Part shown: piece by piece, positions 62,441 through 64,000 of the stretch
Layout of the letters: each line of letters begins with the position of its first letter
Position numbering within the stretch: the stretch's first letter is position 1
From: Siccirubricoccus soli
GTDB lineage: Bacteria > Pseudomonadota > Alphaproteobacteria > Acetobacterales > Acetobacteraceae
NCBI RefSeq assembly: GCF_024178315.1
Contig: NZ_JAMZIK010000057.1
Location: forward strand, 1 to 64,000
Direction: 5' to 3'
Length of the DNA: 64,000 nucleotides
Program-made: the position numbers and the translations under genes
The notes under the pieces: model-generated
Database searches by the model: none
What the model saw: only the letters and a program-made list of their open reading frames with translations
Told to the model about the DNA's origin: nothing

Positions 62441-62606
62441 TAAGGCCTGTTAGGGAATGGGCCTTGGGGCGGTCTGGCGGGTCTTTTTCGCACCGGGGGC
62501 GTCGGCCGGCTTGCCAAGGCAACCAGCCTTGGCTGCGCCGCCCTCCTGCCCAGCGCACAAGATCCCTCGCCAGCCCTCCGTCTCGCCCAGTCCCTAACAG
62601 GCCCTA
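62441..62606. mobile_element. 162-bp MITE-like element with terminal inverted repeats
   Basis: The ends AGGCCTGTTAGGGAATGGGC (62443-62462) and GCCCAGTCCCTAACAGGCCC (62585-62604) are inverted repeats matching at 18 of 20 positions. Both are flanked by TA (62441-62442 and 62605-62606), giving CC-TA-element-TA-GG, as if a CTAG target had been duplicated at TA. There is no transposase. TA duplication at CTAG is known for the IS427 group of the IS5 family, so that group may mobilise it; this link is inference. It ends 49 bp before comM. Confidence 0.65.
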
Positions 62607-62654
62607 GGCGTCCATTGGTTGATGCGGCATCGTATCTTCGCTATCTGCCGGGTC

Positions 62655-64000
62655 ATGAACCTGGCCCGCATCGCCACCTTCGCCTTCTCGGGCATCGAGG
62701 CCATGCCCGTGGAGGTGCAGGTACAGATCGCCCCCGGCCTGCCCGCCTTCCTCATCGTCGGCCTGCCTGACAAGGCGGTGGCGGAATCGCGGGAAAGGGT
62801 GCGAGCGGCCATGGCCGGCATGGGCCTCTCCCTGCCGCCGCAGCGCGTGCTGGTGAACCTGGCGCCGGCCGATATCCCGAAGGAAGGCTCGCATTTCGAC
62901 CTGCCCATCGCGCTGGCCGTGCTGGCGGCGATGGAGGTGCTGCCGCGGGAGGAGATCGCAGGCTATGCCGCGCTCGGGGAGTTGTCGCTCGACGGCAGCA
63001 TCCAGCCGGTGGCCGGGGTGCTGCCGGCGGCCCTTGGCGCCTCCGCCCGCGACCTCGGCCTGATCTGCCCGGGCGCGCAGGGCGGGGAGGCCGCCTGGGC
63101 CGGGCGGATGGAGGTGCTGGCGGCGCCCGACCTGCCCGCCCTGCTGAACCATTTCCGCGGCCTGCAGGTGCTGAGCCCGCCGGAGCCGCCATCGCCCGCG
63201 GCGACCGCCCCCCGCGGCCCCTGCCTCTCCGAGGTGAGGGGACAGGAGACGGCGAAGCGGGCGCTGGAGATCGCCGCGGCCGGCGGCCACAACCTCCTCA
63301 TGATCGGCCCGCCCGGCGCCGGCAAATCCATGCTGGCGGCGCGGCTGCCCAGGCTGCTGCCCGATCTCAGCGCCGCCGAGGCGCTGGAGGTCAGCATGGT
63401 GCATTCCGTCGCCGGGCTGCTGCGCGATGGCCGGCTGGTGACTCGCCCGCCCTTCCGGGAGCCGCATCATTCGGCCAGCCAGCCGGCGCTGATCGGCGGC
63501 GGCAACCGGGCGAAGCCGGGGGAGATCAGCCTGGCCCATCTCGGCGTGCTGTTCCTGGATGAGTGGCCGGAATTCCCCCGCCCGGCCCTGGAAGCCCTGC
63601 GCCAGCCGATGGAGACGGGCCGCGCCAGTATCAGCCGCGCCAATGCCCACATCACCTATCCGGCGCGCTTCCAGTGCATCGCGGCGATGAATCCCTGCCG
63701 CTGCGGCTATCTGGGGGAGGCCGGGCGGGAATGCGGCAAGGCGCCGCGCTGCGGCGAGGAGTATCAGGGCCGGCTCAGCGGCCCGCTGCTGGACCGCATG
63801 GACCTGACGGTGGAGTTGCGGCCGGTGCCGATCGCCGAGCTCTCCCGCGCCCCTGCGGGCGAGACCAGCGCGATGGTGGCAGAGCGGATCGAGGCGGCCA
63901 GGGCATTGCAGCGGGCACGCTACGGCGCCGACGGCCCGCGCTGCAATGCCGCCGCCGATGACGCGGCGCTGGAGTCGGGCCTGATGGCGGAGCGGGCGGC
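62655..64000 (+). CDS. comM: ComM/YifB family Mg chelatase-like ATPase, 3' end cut by the window edge
   Basis: ComM is an AAA+ hexameric helicase that promotes branch migration in natural transformation. 448 codons are visible of the usual 500 or so. The N-terminal LonC-like domain starts MNLARIATFAFSGIEAMPVEVQVQIAPGLPAFLIVGLPDKAVAESRERVRAA and LNPLAPADIPKEG-like sequence follows. Walker A GPPGAGKS is at 218-225, the chelatase segment HSVAGLL and REPHHSASQPALIGGG, Walker B VLFLDEWPEF and AAMNPCRCGYLG. The MITE-like element lies directly upstream and may displace or modify its promoter. Confidence 0.96.
   Translation, partial: MNLARIATFAFSGIEAMPVEVQVQIAPGLPAFLIVGLPDKAVAESRERVRAAMAGMGLSLPPQRVLVNLAPADIPKEGSHFDLPIALAVLAAMEVLPREEIAGYAALGELSLDGSIQPVAGVLPAALGASARDLGLICPGAQGGEAAWAGRMEVLAAPDLPALLNHFRGLQVLSPPEPPSPAATAPRGPCLSEVRGQETAKRALEIAAAGGHNLLMIGPPGAGKSMLAARLPRLLPDLSAAEALEVSMVHSVAGLLRDGRLVTRPPFREPHHSASQPALIGGGNRAKPGEISLAHLGVLFLDEWPEFPRPALEALRQPMETGRASISRANAHITYPARFQCIAAMNPCRCGYLGEAGRECGKAPRCGEEYQGRLSGPLLDRMDLTVELRPVPIAELSRAPAGETSAMVAERIEAARALQRARYGADGPRCNAAADDAALESGLMAERA

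Overview
The window is high-GC bacterial DNA that looks like an alphaproteobacterial chromosome of the Acetobacteraceae (Roseomonas-like) type. The evidence is the yqeY-dnaG-rpoD block, a PyrB/pseudo-dihydroorotase pair, several TctC-type (Bug) periplasmic receptors, an intact PQQ biosynthesis operon, and an sRNA candidate resembling the alphaproteobacterial suhB/MmgR group. The taxonomic call is inference from gene content and composition. No rRNA, tRNA, prophage, complete IS or CRISPR array was seen.

Layout. 1-4330 (minus): yqeY, dnaG and the 5' part of rpoD. 4459-12731 (plus): carA with an N-terminal helix-turn-helix extension and two matching palindromes at its promoter, then an SDR enzyme, a LysE exporter, a small membrane protein, carB, greA and threonine ammonia-lyase. 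12816-16110: a DUF2171 protein, an Lrp regulator, thioredoxin reductase, a LysR regulator and an sRNA candidate. 16278-19322: a TctC receptor and a tartrate-dehydrogenase-like enzyme, divergent from a GntR regulator with paired operators. 19486-24812: pyrB, pseudo-pyrC and plsY, then a four-carbon acid sugar kinase with a PdxA2-like dehydrogenase. 24813-31505: a metN remnant, a CmcJ-like oxygenase, and a stress-type group (DUF3072, aldo/keto reductase, DUF892, Mn catalase), then an acyl-CoA dehydrogenase and a small exported protein. 31525-39573: an RHH protein, fumC, a carboxymuconolactone decarboxylase-like protein, a flavodoxin-like protein, a CinA-like protein, and a minus-strand unit of TctC receptor, M20 amidohydrolase and DapA-like lyase. 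39696-43070: NasT, NasS and siroheme synthase. 43071-46011: a CnbZ/RidA-like protein, an antiporter remnant, an MBL hydrolase and an enoyl-CoA hydratase. 46012-49437 (minus): pqqABCDE and a coupled 79-residue membrane protein. 49662-52060: asd and icd. 52211-60659: a small exported protein, a four-gene hydrolase operon (DapE-like, two tandem carbamoylase-type M20 enzymes, M81), then a deacetylase-family amidohydrolase and a dipeptidase. 61014-64000: a Tat-exported amino-acid-type binding protein, a 162-bp MITE-like element, and the 5' part of comM.

Genes in most units are packed with 4-bp ATGA overlaps, which implies translational coupling. The most distinctive architecture is the HTH-CarA fusion: a promoter whose 17-bp spacer is itself a palindrome, repeated 38 bp upstream, with the expected transcription start on the fusion's ATG. 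This suggests that carA autoregulates. A second theme is dispersed structured repeats. Three families sit at gene ends, show compensatory stem changes or supply stop codons, and have helped to erode or reshape genes (metN remnant, RHH C-terminus).
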